A stretch of 15,970 nucleotides of DNA from the NCBI GenBank assembly GCA_002387005.1, contig DGKN01000148.1, positions 1,591 to 17,560 on the forward strand, given 5' to 3'. Source of the DNA: Propionibacteriaceae bacterium UBA4569 (GTDB lineage: Bacteria > Actinomycetota > Actinomycetes > Propionibacteriales > Propionibacteriaceae). This document shows, piece by piece, positions 8,045-14,658 of this stretch. Numbering within the stretch: the stretch's first letter is position 1; every line of letters begins with the position of its first letter. Position numbers and translations under genes: made by a program. Under the pieces are notes generated by a model that was not told where the DNA came from, made no database searches, and was given only the letters and a program-made list of their open reading frames with translations.

Positions 8045-8058
8045 TCCGACAAATCGGA
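8045..8058. promoter_or_regulatory. Inverted repeat in the sugar-operon promoter, possible operator
   Basis: TCCGA-CAAA-TCGGA has perfect 5-bp arms. It ends ten bases upstream of the candidate -10 of the sugar operon, so a bound protein would cover the -35/spacer region. A LacI- or ROK-type sugar repressor is plausible, but no regulator gene lies nearby and the arms are short. Confidence 0.35.
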
Positions 8059-8116
8059 GGATGCTCGACACTCGATCCCGCTGGTCGGCTCACGGCGCAA
8101 TCGGGCTGGCGCACCC

Positions 8117-8158
8117 GGGGCGGTGGGTACGGGGCGCTGGGTGGGGGGCGCTGGGTAG
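8117..8158. repeat. Three imperfect 14-bp tandem repeats at the hemW promoter
   Basis: Three consecutive 14-base units start at 8117, 8131 and 8145: GGGGCGGTGGGTAC, GGGGCGCTGGGTGG and GGGGCGCTGGGTAG. Units 2 and 3 differ at one position and unit 1 differs from them at two to three. The last unit runs into the TAGGGT candidate -10 of hemW. The G-rich strand is the coding strand of hemW. The array could be slippage-prone or form unusual DNA structure; it also fills much of the gap between two divergent genes. Confidence 0.75.
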
Positions 8159-8161
8159 GGT
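8156..8161 (+). promoter_or_regulatory. Candidate -10 element of a leaderless hemW promoter
   Basis: TAGGGT is followed by six bases (TGCAGG) and the GTG start of hemW at 8168. The AGG directly abuts the GTG, too close to act as a ribosome site, so leaderless initiation fits better. The element overlaps the end of the third 14-bp tandem repeat. Confidence 0.5.
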
Positions 8162-8167
8162 TGCAGG

Positions 8168-9373
8168 GTGCCATCCACGCTGCCCGACGGTGAACCCGTC
8201 CCCACCGACGGATCACTGCCGGCACCCGCGGTCGTGGACTTGACCCGAACACCCGTCTCCATCTACCTGCACGTGCCGTTCTGCTCGACGCGCTGTGGCT
8301 ACTGTGACTTCAACACCTACACAGCCAACGAGCTGCAGGGCACCGGGACGAGCGACTACCTGGCCGCAGCGCACGCCGAGATCGACCTGGCCGCACGCAT
8401 TCTGGATGGCGCCCCTCCCGCGTCCACGATCTTCGTCGGCGGTGGAACCCCGACGCTGCTGACCGGCGCCGAGCTGGGCGGACTGGTGGCACACGTCCGA
8501 GACGTGATCGGGCTGGCGCCTGACGCGGAGGTGACCACCGAGGCCAACCCCGAAACCGTCACCCCCCAGTTGCTCGACGACCTGTTGGCCACCGGTTTCA
8601 CCCGGATGAGCTTGGGCATGCAGTCCGCGACCCCGTCCGTGTTGCGCCTACTGGACCGCGTCCACACCCCCGGACGGGCGGTCGAGGTCGCCCGGATGGC
8701 CCACGCGGCAGGATTCGCCGACGTCTCGCTCGACCTCATCTACGGTACGCCGGGGGAGTCGCTGGACGACTGGCGCACTTCAGTGGAGACCGCTCTGTCG
8801 GCCGACCCGGAGCACATCAGCGCCTACGCACTGATCATCGAGGACGGCACGCGGCTGGCTCGTCGGATCGAGCGTGGTGAGGTGCCGATGACCGACGATG
8901 ACGACCTGGCGGACAAGTACCTGCTGGCCGAGGAGGTGCTCACCAAGGCGGGTCTTGAGGCCTATGAGGTGAGCAACTGGTCGCGCGGCGTGCAGCACCG
9001 CGCACGCCACAACATGGCCTACTGGCTCGGGCACAACTGGTGGGGCATCGGGCCTGGCGCGCACAGCCACGTCGGCGGGGTCCGTTGGTGGAATGTCAAG
9101 CATCCGCGCAGCTATGCCGCCGCCTTGGCCGCGGGACGCTCACCCGGCGCGGGACGCGAGGTACTGAATCCCGATGACCGGCGAGTGGAGCGGGTGCTGT
9201 TGGAACTGCGCCTCTCGGACGGGCTGCCGGTGGAGGTGCTGACCGACTCCGAGGCGGAGCGGGTCCACGCCGTGGTGGACTCTGATCTGGGTGAGTTGCG
9301 CAACCAGAACCTGGTGCTCACCCTGCGTGGACGACTGCTCGCTGACGCCGTCATCCGCGACCTGCTGTACTGA
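8168..9373 (+). CDS. hemW: HemW, radical SAM heme chaperone (coproporphyrinogen III oxidase-like)
   Basis: HemW binds heme and a 4Fe-4S cluster with S-adenosylmethionine and is thought to hand heme to membrane enzymes. It was formerly annotated as oxygen-independent coproporphyrinogen oxidase. The protein has 401 residues. YLHVPFCSTRCGYCDFNTY holds the cluster Cys at 39, 43 and 46 (CxxxCxxC). GGGTPT is at 91-96, and the HemW-type HNxxYW motif (HNMAYW) is at 281-286, followed by GIGPGAHS. The HNxxYW motif favours HemW over the true oxidase. The GTG start gives about 28 residues before the conserved core; the six-base distance from a TAGGGT -10 supports it, while a GTG at codon 23 has no ribosome site. 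It is divergent from the sugar operon and followed five bases on by an SRPBCC gene. Confidence 0.93.
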   Translation: MPSTLPDGEPVPTDGSLPAPAVVDLTRTPVSIYLHVPFCSTRCGYCDFNTYTANELQGTGTSDYLAAAHAEIDLAARILDGAPPASTIFVGGGTPTLLTGAELGGLVAHVRDVIGLAPDAEVTTEANPETVTPQLLDDLLATGFTRMSLGMQSATPSVLRLLDRVHTPGRAVEVARMAHAAGFADVSLDLIYGTPGESLDDWRTSVETALSADPEHISAYALIIEDGTRLARRIERGEVPMTDDDDLADKYLLAEEVLTKAGLEAYEVSNWSRGVQHRARHNMAYWLGHNWWGIGPGAHSHVGGVRWWNVKHPRSYAAALAAGRSPGAGREVLNPDDRRVERVLLELRLSDGLPVEVLTDSEAERVHAVVDSDLGELRNQNLVLTLRGRLLADAVIRDLLY

Positions 9374-9378
9374 TCGCC

Positions 9379-9807
9379 ATGACAACCCCGTCCTTTCGTC
9401 TGGAACTGTTCGTCGATGGCCCCCCGGAGGGGGTCTGGGAACGGCTGTGGGATCTCGACCGCCACACGGCCGCGGTCCCGCTGACCCGAGTGCGCGGTGA
9501 AGAGGGCGAGTTGCGGCTCGGCTCGCGGTTCGTCGCCCGCACCGCCGTCGGGCCGATCGGTTTCGACGACGTGATGATCGTGGACGCATGGGAACCGCCG
9601 TCACTGGCCGTCATCAGCAAGTGCGGCCGCGTGTTGACGGGAACCATCACCGTCGAACTGGCCGCCGAGGGCGAGGGCACCCGGGTTGTCTGGACCCAGC
9701 ACTACGGCGCCCGCGGGGTCTCGAGCGGGGTCGCGGCACTCGCCAGACCGCTTGTCGCTGCGGGCTATCGGCGCTCCCTCGCGAAGATCGTGGCACACCC
9801 TAAATAG
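9379..9807 (+). CDS. SRPBCC (START/Bet v 1-like) family protein
   Basis: This is a 142-residue soluble protein. The N-terminal strand and helix pattern (FRLELFVDGPPEGVWERLWDL), a central beta-rich part (GELRLGSRFVARTAVGPIGF), a TITVELAAEGEGTRVVWTQHY strand pair and a long C-terminal helix match the SRPBCC helix-grip fold, which encloses a hydrophobic ligand cavity. The ligand is unknown. The ATG lies five bases after the hemW stop with no Shine-Dalgarno, so translation is probably coupled to hemW. Position suggests a link with heme or porphyrin metabolism, but that is inference from adjacency only. The fold call is good; function is open. Confidence 0.8.
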   Translation: MTTPSFRLELFVDGPPEGVWERLWDLDRHTAAVPLTRVRGEEGELRLGSRFVARTAVGPIGFDDVMIVDAWEPPSLAVISKCGRVLTGTITVELAAEGEGTRVVWTQHYGARGVSSGVAALARPLVAAGYRRSLAKIVAHPK

Positions 9808-9849
9808 GAAACCCTGACGTGAACAAATTGGTCCAGTGGGCGGGACTGG

Positions 9850-9874
9850 GCTTGTCGAGTCGGTTTGGACAAGC
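9850..9874. promoter_or_regulatory. 7-bp inverted repeat directly upstream of the iron box
   Basis: GCTTGTC (9850-9856) and GACAAGC (9868-9874) are perfect complements with an 11-base loop. The second arm ends where the DtxR-type box begins. No T-run follows, so it is a weak terminator for the hemW unit. It could instead be a second regulator site covering the -35 region of the siderophore operon. Confidence 0.4.
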
Positions 9875-9881
9875 TTAGGTT
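9852..9881 (+). promoter_or_regulatory. Candidate promoter of the siderophore-uptake operon
   Basis: TTGTCG (9852-9857, -35 candidate) and TAGGTT (9876-9881, -10 candidate) are 18 bases apart. The -10 lies inside the DtxR-type box, the arrangement expected for iron-dependent repression. TTGGAC (9865-9870) with TACCTA (9887-9892) is an alternative with a 16-base spacer. Neither pair is strong. Confidence 0.3.
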
Positions 9882-9895
9882 AGGAATACCTAACC
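9875..9895. promoter_or_regulatory. DtxR/IdeR-type iron box upstream of the siderophore operon
   Basis: TTAGGTTAGGAATACCTAA (9875-9893) matches the classical 19-bp DtxR/IdeR consensus TTAGGTTAGGCTAACCTAA at 16 of 19 positions, differing only in the centre. Two nested dyads are present: TTAGGT/ACCTAA with a 7-base spacer, and GGTTAGG/CCTAACC (9878-9884, 9889-9895) with a 4-base spacer. It lies 26 bases before the receptor ATG. A ferrous-iron-loaded DtxR-family repressor is expected to bind here and shut off siderophore uptake in iron-replete cells. Confidence 0.85.
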
Positions 9896-9921
9896 CCCGA
9901 TGCACAAGGACAACACTCATC

Positions 9922-10821
9922 ATGCAACGCCGCACCGCCTTGATCGCCGCCCTCCTTCTCAGCATCACTGCCGCCTGCGGGCAGCAGGAGGCCAGCGGTT
10001 CCTCCGAGCCCTTTGTCTCGGCTGCCGGCGGGCCGCAGAAGGTAGTCGTCCTCGACTACAACGTCCTCGACACCCTGGCCAGCCTGGGCCTGCAGGATCG
10101 TGTCGTCGGCACCGCCGCGTCGACCCTGCCCGAGCACCTGAAGGTCAGTTACTCCACGGTCACCGACGTCGGCACCATGCAGGAGCCTGACGTCGAGAAG
10201 ATCGCCGAGCTGGCTCCCGACGCCATCGTGATCGGCGGGCGCACCGAGGCGAAGAAGCCCGAGCTGGAGAAGATCGCACCGACCACGACCGTCACGGTCG
10301 ACGCTGCCAACTGGAGCACCTCCTTCGTCAGCACCCAGCAGGCGCTGGGTGACCAGTTCGGCCAGCGGAACGCGGTCGACGATCAGCTCGCCAAGCTCGA
10401 CGAGCAATTTGCCGCCACCAAGAAGCTCGCGAAGGGTAAGGGTGACGCGCTGGTGCTGCTCGTGAGCGGCGGCAAGCTGTCGGCCTTCGGCCCCGGCAGC
10501 CGCTTCGGAATGATCCACGGTGTGCTGGGCGTCGAGGCGGCCGACCCGCAGCTCAAGGTCGACAATCATGGCCAAGCGGTCAGCTTCGAGTACGTCAAGA
10601 AGGTCAACCCCGATCGTCTCTACGTGATCGACCGCGACGCCGCAATCGGACAGGACGGCAAGAGCGCAAGGGAGGTGCTCGACAACGAGCTCATCGCCAG
10701 CACCACGGCCGCCAAGAACGGTGACGTCACCTACCTCGACGGTGCGCGCTGGTACCTGCTCGGCAATGGCCTCGCCAATACCGCGGAGATGACCAAGGCA
10801 GTGCAGGAGTCCTTGGCCTGA
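9922..10821 (+). CDS. Siderophore ABC transporter substrate-binding lipoprotein (YclQ/CeuE-like)
   Basis: This is a 299-residue periplasmic-binding-type lipoprotein that captures ferric siderophores outside the cell. The signal has Arg3-Arg4, a hydrophobic core and lipobox TAAC with Cys19. The mature part starts VVVLDYNVLDTLASLGL, typical of FecB/BtuF-fold receptors. SAFGPGSRFGMIHGVLGV (187-204) and NPDRLYVIDRDAAIG (229-243) closely recall YclQ of Bacillus (petrobactin receptor) and CeuE. The start at 9922 is chosen because the signal peptide begins there and AAGGAC lies 11 bases upstream; an in-frame ATG at 9865 lies upstream of and across the iron box. It is the first gene of a four-gene operon; the stop overlaps the next start (TGATG). 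Ligand class (catecholate or petrobactin-like) is inferred. Confidence 0.9.
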   Translation: MQRRTALIAALLLSITAACGQQEASGSSEPFVSAAGGPQKVVVLDYNVLDTLASLGLQDRVVGTAASTLPEHLKVSYSTVTDVGTMQEPDVEKIAELAPDAIVIGGRTEAKKPELEKIAPTTTVTVDAANWSTSFVSTQQALGDQFGQRNAVDDQLAKLDEQFAATKKLAKGKGDALVLLVSGGKLSAFGPGSRFGMIHGVLGVEAADPQLKVDNHGQAVSFEYVKKVNPDRLYVIDRDAAIGQDGKSAREVLDNELIASTTAAKNGDVTYLDGARWYLLGNGLANTAEMTKAVQESLA

Positions 10822-11807
10822 TGGCGATCGACACCGCGGGTGCGGCGACGCTGACCAGCTCACCACCGTGCATCACCCGGGGGTTGCCGCGCCAGGTCAC
10901 CTGGCTGCTGGCGAGCCTCGGGTTCGCCGTGCTGCTTGCGGCCTCCCTGCTGGTCGGCGTTGCGGACTTCGACCGTGAGCTGCTGTTCATCTCTCGCCTC
11001 CCGCGCACGATGGCGCTGGTTCTGTCGGGCAGCGCCCTGGCGGTCAGCGGTCTGGTGATGCAACTGCTCACGCGCAATGTCTTCGTCGAGCCGTCGACCG
11101 CAGGGACGATGGAGTTCGCCACCGCGGGCCTGCTGGCCACGATGATGTTGTGGCCCGGCGCGCCGGTGATGGTGCGGATGCTGGCCGGATCGCTGGCGGC
11201 ACTGGTCGGTGCCTGGATCTTCCTGCGCCTGCTGGCTCGCATACCACTGCGGGACGTGCTGGTGGTCCCCCTGGTGGGCATGATGCTCGGCGGGGTCGTC
11301 TCTGCCGCCAGTACCTTCGTCGCCTACCGTGCCGACCTCGTGCAGGGCCTCGGTTCTTGGACCACTGGCGACTTCTCCGCCGTCATGTCGGGTCGCTACG
11401 AGCTCCTGTGGGTGGCGGGCCTGCTGACGGTCGTGTGCGCCGTGGTGGCGGATCGCTTCACGGTGGCCGGGTTGGGGGAGGCCTTCACCACCAACCTCGG
11501 TCTGGACCACCGCCGCACTATGGCGTTGGGCATGACCGTGGTCGCCGTCGTGAGCGCCACCGTCGTCTGTACCGTGGGTCAACTGCCCTTCCTCGGGCTG
11601 GTCGTGCCCAACATCGTCCGTCGCCTCGTCGGTGACAATGCTCGTCGCACGGTGCCCTGGGTGGCCCTGCTGGGCGCCGCGTTGGTGCTCGTCTGCGACC
11701 TGGTCAGCCGGCTGGTGATCCACCCCTTCGAGATGCCGATCGGAACCGTGATGGGGGTACTGGGCGCCGCCGTGTTCCTGGTCATGCTCCTGAGGGAGAA
11801 GAAGTGA
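10821..11807 (+). CDS. FecCD-family iron-siderophore ABC permease (YclN/CeuB-like)
   Basis: This is a 328-residue inner-membrane permease of the FecCD/BtuC family, which forms the channel for ferric siderophore. It is hydrophobic throughout. Family motifs are visible: SRLPRTMALVLSGSALAVSGLVMQLLTRN near the N-terminus, then VEPSTAGTMEFA, and the C-terminal GQLPFLGLVVPNIVRRLVGDN, which contains the loop contacting the ATPase. An AGGAG about a dozen bases upstream and the one-base TGATG overlap with the receptor stop support the start. The 3' end overlaps the second permease by four bases (GTGA). Confidence 0.92.
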   Translation: MAIDTAGAATLTSSPPCITRGLPRQVTWLLASLGFAVLLAASLLVGVADFDRELLFISRLPRTMALVLSGSALAVSGLVMQLLTRNVFVEPSTAGTMEFATAGLLATMMLWPGAPVMVRMLAGSLAALVGAWIFLRLLARIPLRDVLVVPLVGMMLGGVVSAASTFVAYRADLVQGLGSWTTGDFSAVMSGRYELLWVAGLLTVVCAVVADRFTVAGLGEAFTTNLGLDHRRTMALGMTVVAVVSATVVCTVGQLPFLGLVVPNIVRRLVGDNARRTVPWVALLGAALVLVCDLVSRLVIHPFEMPIGTVMGVLGAAVFLVMLLREKK

Positions 11808-12841
11808 CACTCACCCTGGATCGTCCCATCCGCGAGGTCGGGGACACATCGCCGGAGTCTGGGCAGGCTCTGCTCTCGAGGCCCAGGGATGCGCGTCCGG
11901 CCATTCGGCTCGCAATGCTTGGGTTGCTGGCTGCCGCTCTCCTGGCCGTCTACCTGTTCGTCGACCTGCCCTCAGGACGGGCGGCTGGCTACCTGTTCAC
12001 CCGTCGACTCACGGCGCTGGCGACCTTTGCCGTGGTCGCGACTGCGGTGGGCGTTGCGACCGTGCTCTTCCACACCGTCACAGCCAACCGCATCCTCACC
12101 CCCTCGGTGATGGGGCTGGACTCCTTGTACCTGGCGCTGCAGACCGCATCGGTCTTCTTCCTGGGGGCGGTGGGGAGCTCGGCCGTTCCTCCGGCCGCGC
12201 GGTTCTTCGTGACCCTGGTGGCCATGGTCGGCTTCTCGTCCCTGCTGTTCCGCTGGTTGCTGGTCGGCCTGGGACGCGGCATCCACCTGATGGTGCTGGT
12301 TGGGGTTCTGCTCGGTGGCCTGTTGCGCGGGGTTTCGGTCTTCATGCAACGGCTGCTGGACCCCGAGGCATTCGCGGTGCTCTCGGACCGCTTCTTCGCC
12401 GACTTCACCGGTGCCGATCCTCGCCTGCTCGGCGCGTCCGCGCTGGTCGTTGGCCTGTGCTGCGCCTGGGTCTGGCGCCACCAGCGGATGCTCGACGTGA
12501 TGGCACTGGGGCCATCCCTGGCCGTGGGCCTGGGCGTGGATCATCGACGCCAGAGTCTGCGCGCGCTCATGGTCGCGGCGATCCTGGTGGGGGTGGCCAC
12601 CGCCTTGGTCGGCCCGACCATGTTCTTCGGCCTGCTGGTCGCCCACCTGGCCTACCGTCTGGCGGGCAGTCACCGCCATGCCTTCACGCTGCCCTGCGCC
12701 GCGCTCCTGGGCACCGTCTGCCTGGCCGGCGGTCAGCTGCTGTTCGAACGGCTGCTGGGATTCCAGGGCAGCCTGTCGATGGTCGTGGAGTTCATCGGCG
12801 GTGTTGTCTTCATCGCCCTGGTGCTGAGGAGGTCCGCATGA
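11804..12841 (+). CDS. FecCD-family iron-siderophore ABC permease (YclO/CeuC-like)
   Basis: This is the second permease of the siderophore importer, 345 residues. It uses a GTG start at 11804 that overlaps the previous stop (GTGA), with AGGGAG five bases upstream. The first ~35 residues are polar and precede the first membrane helix, longer than usual. FecCD-type features include FHTVTANRILTPSVMGLDSLYL, where the family normally has an N(R/P)LA-P-type segment, and the ATPase-contact region VGPTMFFGLLVAHLAYRLAGSHRH near the C-terminus. It should form a heterodimer with the preceding permease. Confidence 0.92.
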   Translation: MTLTLDRPIREVGDTSPESGQALLSRPRDARPAIRLAMLGLLAAALLAVYLFVDLPSGRAAGYLFTRRLTALATFAVVATAVGVATVLFHTVTANRILTPSVMGLDSLYLALQTASVFFLGAVGSSAVPPAARFFVTLVAMVGFSSLLFRWLLVGLGRGIHLMVLVGVLLGGLLRGVSVFMQRLLDPEAFAVLSDRFFADFTGADPRLLGASALVVGLCCAWVWRHQRMLDVMALGPSLAVGLGVDHRRQSLRALMVAAILVGVATALVGPTMFFGLLVAHLAYRLAGSHRHAFTLPCAALLGTVCLAGGQLLFERLLGFQGSLSMVVEFIGGVVFIALVLRRSA

Positions 12842-13593
12842 TCAGCGTCGAACAGGTCGATGCCCGCTACGGCGATGTGCTGGTCGTCGACGGCGTGACG
12901 ATCGATCTGCCCAGTGGCGGGGTCACTGCCCTGGTCGGGCCCAATGGCGCAGGCAAGTCGACGCTGCTGTCGGTGATGGCGCGTCTGATGAAGCCGACTG
13001 CCGGGCAGGTCCTGGTCGACGGAGCAGACGTCCGCAGCACGCCCAGCGATGAACTGGCCAGGCGGCTCGCGATCTTGCGCCAGGACAACCACATCGCCAT
13101 GCGGCTCACCGTTCGTGACCTGGTTGCCTTCGGGCGCTACCCGCATTCCAAGGGGCGGATGACGGTCAACGACCGGCGCGCCGTGGACGAGGCGATGGAT
13201 CATCTGGCACTGCACGAGCTGTCCGACCGCTTCCTCGACGAGGTCTCCGGTGGCCAGCGACAGCGCGCCTTCGTCGCCATGGTGCTGGCGCAGGAGACCG
13301 ACCACATCCTGCTCGACGAGCCACTCAACAACCTTGACCTGCGCCAGGCCAGCATCATGATGCGCCGCCTGCGCCACGCGGCCGACCAGTTGGAGCGTTC
13401 CATCGTCGTCGTCCTGCACGACCTCAACGCTGCCGCCGCCCATGCCGACCGCGTGGTGGCGATGCGAGACGGGTGCGTCGTCGCGGCGGGCCCCTTGTCC
13501 GAGGTCTTCACGCCGGAGGTGCTCACCGACGTGTTCGGCGTCCCGATCCGGGTGCACGAGGTGGACGGACAGCTCGTCGCCCTCCACCACTGA
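12838..13593 (+). CDS. Iron-siderophore ABC transporter ATP-binding protein (YclP/CeuD-like)
   Basis: This is a 251-residue cytoplasmic ATPase that powers siderophore import. Walker A is GPNGAGKST (34-42), the Q-loop RQD lies at 81-83, the signature VSGGQRQRAF starts at 136, Walker B ends LLDEP (158-162), the D-loop is NNLD, and the switch His is 194. The stretch FGRYPHSKGRMT (98-109) and LDEVSGGQRQRAFVAMVLAQ closely resemble Bacillus YclP. The start ATG overlaps the permease stop (ATGA) and follows a full AGGAGG with five-base spacing. An open frame extending upstream to 12457 lies inside the permease gene and is rejected. It is the last gene of the operon. Confidence 0.93.
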   Translation: MISVEQVDARYGDVLVVDGVTIDLPSGGVTALVGPNGAGKSTLLSVMARLMKPTAGQVLVDGADVRSTPSDELARRLAILRQDNHIAMRLTVRDLVAFGRYPHSKGRMTVNDRRAVDEAMDHLALHELSDRFLDEVSGGQRQRAFVAMVLAQETDHILLDEPLNNLDLRQASIMMRRLRHAADQLERSIVVVLHDLNAAAAHADRVVAMRDGCVVAAGPLSEVFTPEVLTDVFGVPIRVHEVDGQLVALHH

Positions 13594-13608
13594 TCCGGCC
13601 CCGGAGGG

Positions 13609-13614
13609 TAACCT
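13609..13614 (+). promoter_or_regulatory. Weak -10 candidate upstream of the DUF3097 gene
   Basis: TAACCT would start a transcript near 13621, giving a leader of about 32 bases with a CCCC/GGGG mini-hairpin (13621-13633) and the ribosome site GGAAGGA (13641-13647). No -35 is recognisable. The gap from the siderophore ATPase is only 59 bases, so read-through from that operon is an alternative. Confidence 0.25.
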
Positions 13615-13652
13615 CTGACACCCCAGTGCGGGGACCCAGCGGAAGGACCACA

Positions 13653-14510
13653 GTGGATCGCTACAGCAAGGACGTGCTCACCCCCGGTTGGCAGCGGGGC
13701 AACAAGCCCGTCACCACGGACGTGCCGATGGAGATCGGGATGGTCGTCGAGGAGCCCAAGACCGGCTTCTGCGGCGCCATCGTCAAGTGGGAGCATGGCG
13801 TGGTCGTCCTCGAGGACTACAAGCTGAAACGGCGTTCCTTCCCCGTCGGCCCCGGTTTCCTGCTGGAGGGCCAGCCGGTGGCACTGCGGGTGCCCCCGCG
13901 CCAGGGCAGTGCTCAGGGCAGGTACACGGCCTCGGGTTCGCGGGCGGTACCGTCCGGTCCGGCGAAGGTGGCGCTCCCGAGCCGGATCTATGTCGAGGGA
14001 CGCCATGACGCCGAGCTGGTGGAGAAGGTGTGGGGCGACGACCTGCGTCACGTGGGTGTGGTCGTGGAGTTCCTGGGCGGCATCGACGACCTGGTCGGCA
14101 TCGTCGCCGAGTTCCGCCCCGAGAAGGGACGACGTCTCGGCGTGCTCGTCGACCACCTGGTCACGGGCTCCAAGGAATCCCGCATCGCGGCAGACGTCGC
14201 CCGCGGCGGCTACGGCGACTACGTGATGATCACCGGCCACCGCTTCATCGACATCTGGCAGGCGGTGCTGCCGTCCCGGATCGGGCTGAAGAAGTGGCCC
14301 GAGGTCCCCAAGGACCAGGACTGGAAGAAGGGAACGCTCGCGGCGTTGAACCTGCCGCACGCTGACCAGAAGGACGTCGCCCAGGCGTGGCAGGCAATCC
14401 TGGCCCGGGTCAGCAACTGGCGTGACCTGGACCCCAAGTTCAACACCGAGATGGAGAAGCTGATCGACTTCGTCACCCAGGATCACATCGACCGGGACGA
14501 GCAACTGTGA
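13653..14510 (+). CDS. DUF3097 family protein with a Toprim-like core
   Basis: This is a 285-residue soluble protein of the actinobacterial DUF3097 family; no function is established to my knowledge. The GTG start is five bases after GGAAGGA, and conserved sequence (VDRYSKDVLTPGW) begins at once. Residues ~27-80 form a small beta-rich N-terminal domain (GMVVEEPKTGFCGAIVKW, then FPVGPGFLLEGQPVALRVP). A Ser/Gly-rich linker (~84-104) leads to RIYVEGRHDAELVEKVWG (111-128) and GVLVDHLVTGSKES (163-176). These resemble the Glu-Gly and Asp motifs of Toprim nucleases such as RNase M5, with Glu115, Asp119 and Asp167; the second Asp of the usual DxD is replaced by Leu169. The C-terminus is helical and charged. 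A nucleic-acid role is inference from this resemblance. Confidence 0.85.
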   Translation: MDRYSKDVLTPGWQRGNKPVTTDVPMEIGMVVEEPKTGFCGAIVKWEHGVVVLEDYKLKRRSFPVGPGFLLEGQPVALRVPPRQGSAQGRYTASGSRAVPSGPAKVALPSRIYVEGRHDAELVEKVWGDDLRHVGVVVEFLGGIDDLVGIVAEFRPEKGRRLGVLVDHLVTGSKESRIAADVARGGYGDYVMITGHRFIDIWQAVLPSRIGLKKWPEVPKDQDWKKGTLAALNLPHADQKDVAQAWQAILARVSNWRDLDPKFNTEMEKLIDFVTQDHIDRDEQL

Positions 14511-14548
14511 CGCCCATCGGCGGCATCGACCTGAAGACGCGCACCGCA

Positions 14549-14567
14549 TGACAGCACCATGCTGTCA
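14549..14567. repeat. Perfect 8-bp inverted repeat between DUF3097 and phosphatase genes
   Basis: TGACAGCA-CCA-TGCTGTCA has eight perfectly complementary bases on each side of a 3-base centre. No T-run follows, which argues against an intrinsic terminator. Its symmetry suits a dimeric regulator site, but it lies about 92 bases before the phosphatase -10 candidate. Confidence 0.5.
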
Positions 14568-14574
14568 GTGGTGA

Positions 14575-14592
14575 CCAAGGTCAGTGCCTTGG
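14575..14592. repeat. Second inverted repeat, 6-bp arms
   Basis: CCAAGG-TCAGTG-CCTTGG begins eight bases after the first dyad. TCAGTG also occurs at 14565-14570 and 14611-14616, making three copies of the hexamer in 52 bases. With the first dyad it could form two adjacent stems in a transcript running off the DUF3097 gene. Significance is uncertain. Confidence 0.35.
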
Positions 14593-14658
14593 CATGCGCC
14601 GGCACGACGATCAGTGCGTCGCATTCGATGCCTTCGAGGAGGCTCGGGCCGACGACGG

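Noticed and set aside
6968..8158. 396-codon plus-strand open frame opposite the sugar receptor
   Set aside because: It is antisense to a clear lipoprotein gene and shows no recognisable domain.
8117..8158. Tandem 14-bp units as a CRISPR array or plasmid-type iterons
   Set aside because: The units are contiguous with no spacers, only three are present, and no Cas or replication gene is nearby.
9850..9874. Inverted repeat as a strong intrinsic terminator of the hemW unit
   Set aside because: The 7-bp stem has an 11-base loop and no T-run. It is kept only as a dyad of unknown role.
13594..13633. TCCGG/CCGGA and CCCC/GGGG hairpins as a terminator after the siderophore operon
   Set aside because: Stems are 4-5 bp, the first loop is only two bases, and no T-run follows, so a terminator cannot be supported.
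13200..14549. 449-codon minus-strand frame across the siderophore ATPase and DUF3097 genes
   Set aside because: It spans two real genes on the other strand and an intergenic region, with no domain; it is a composition artefact.
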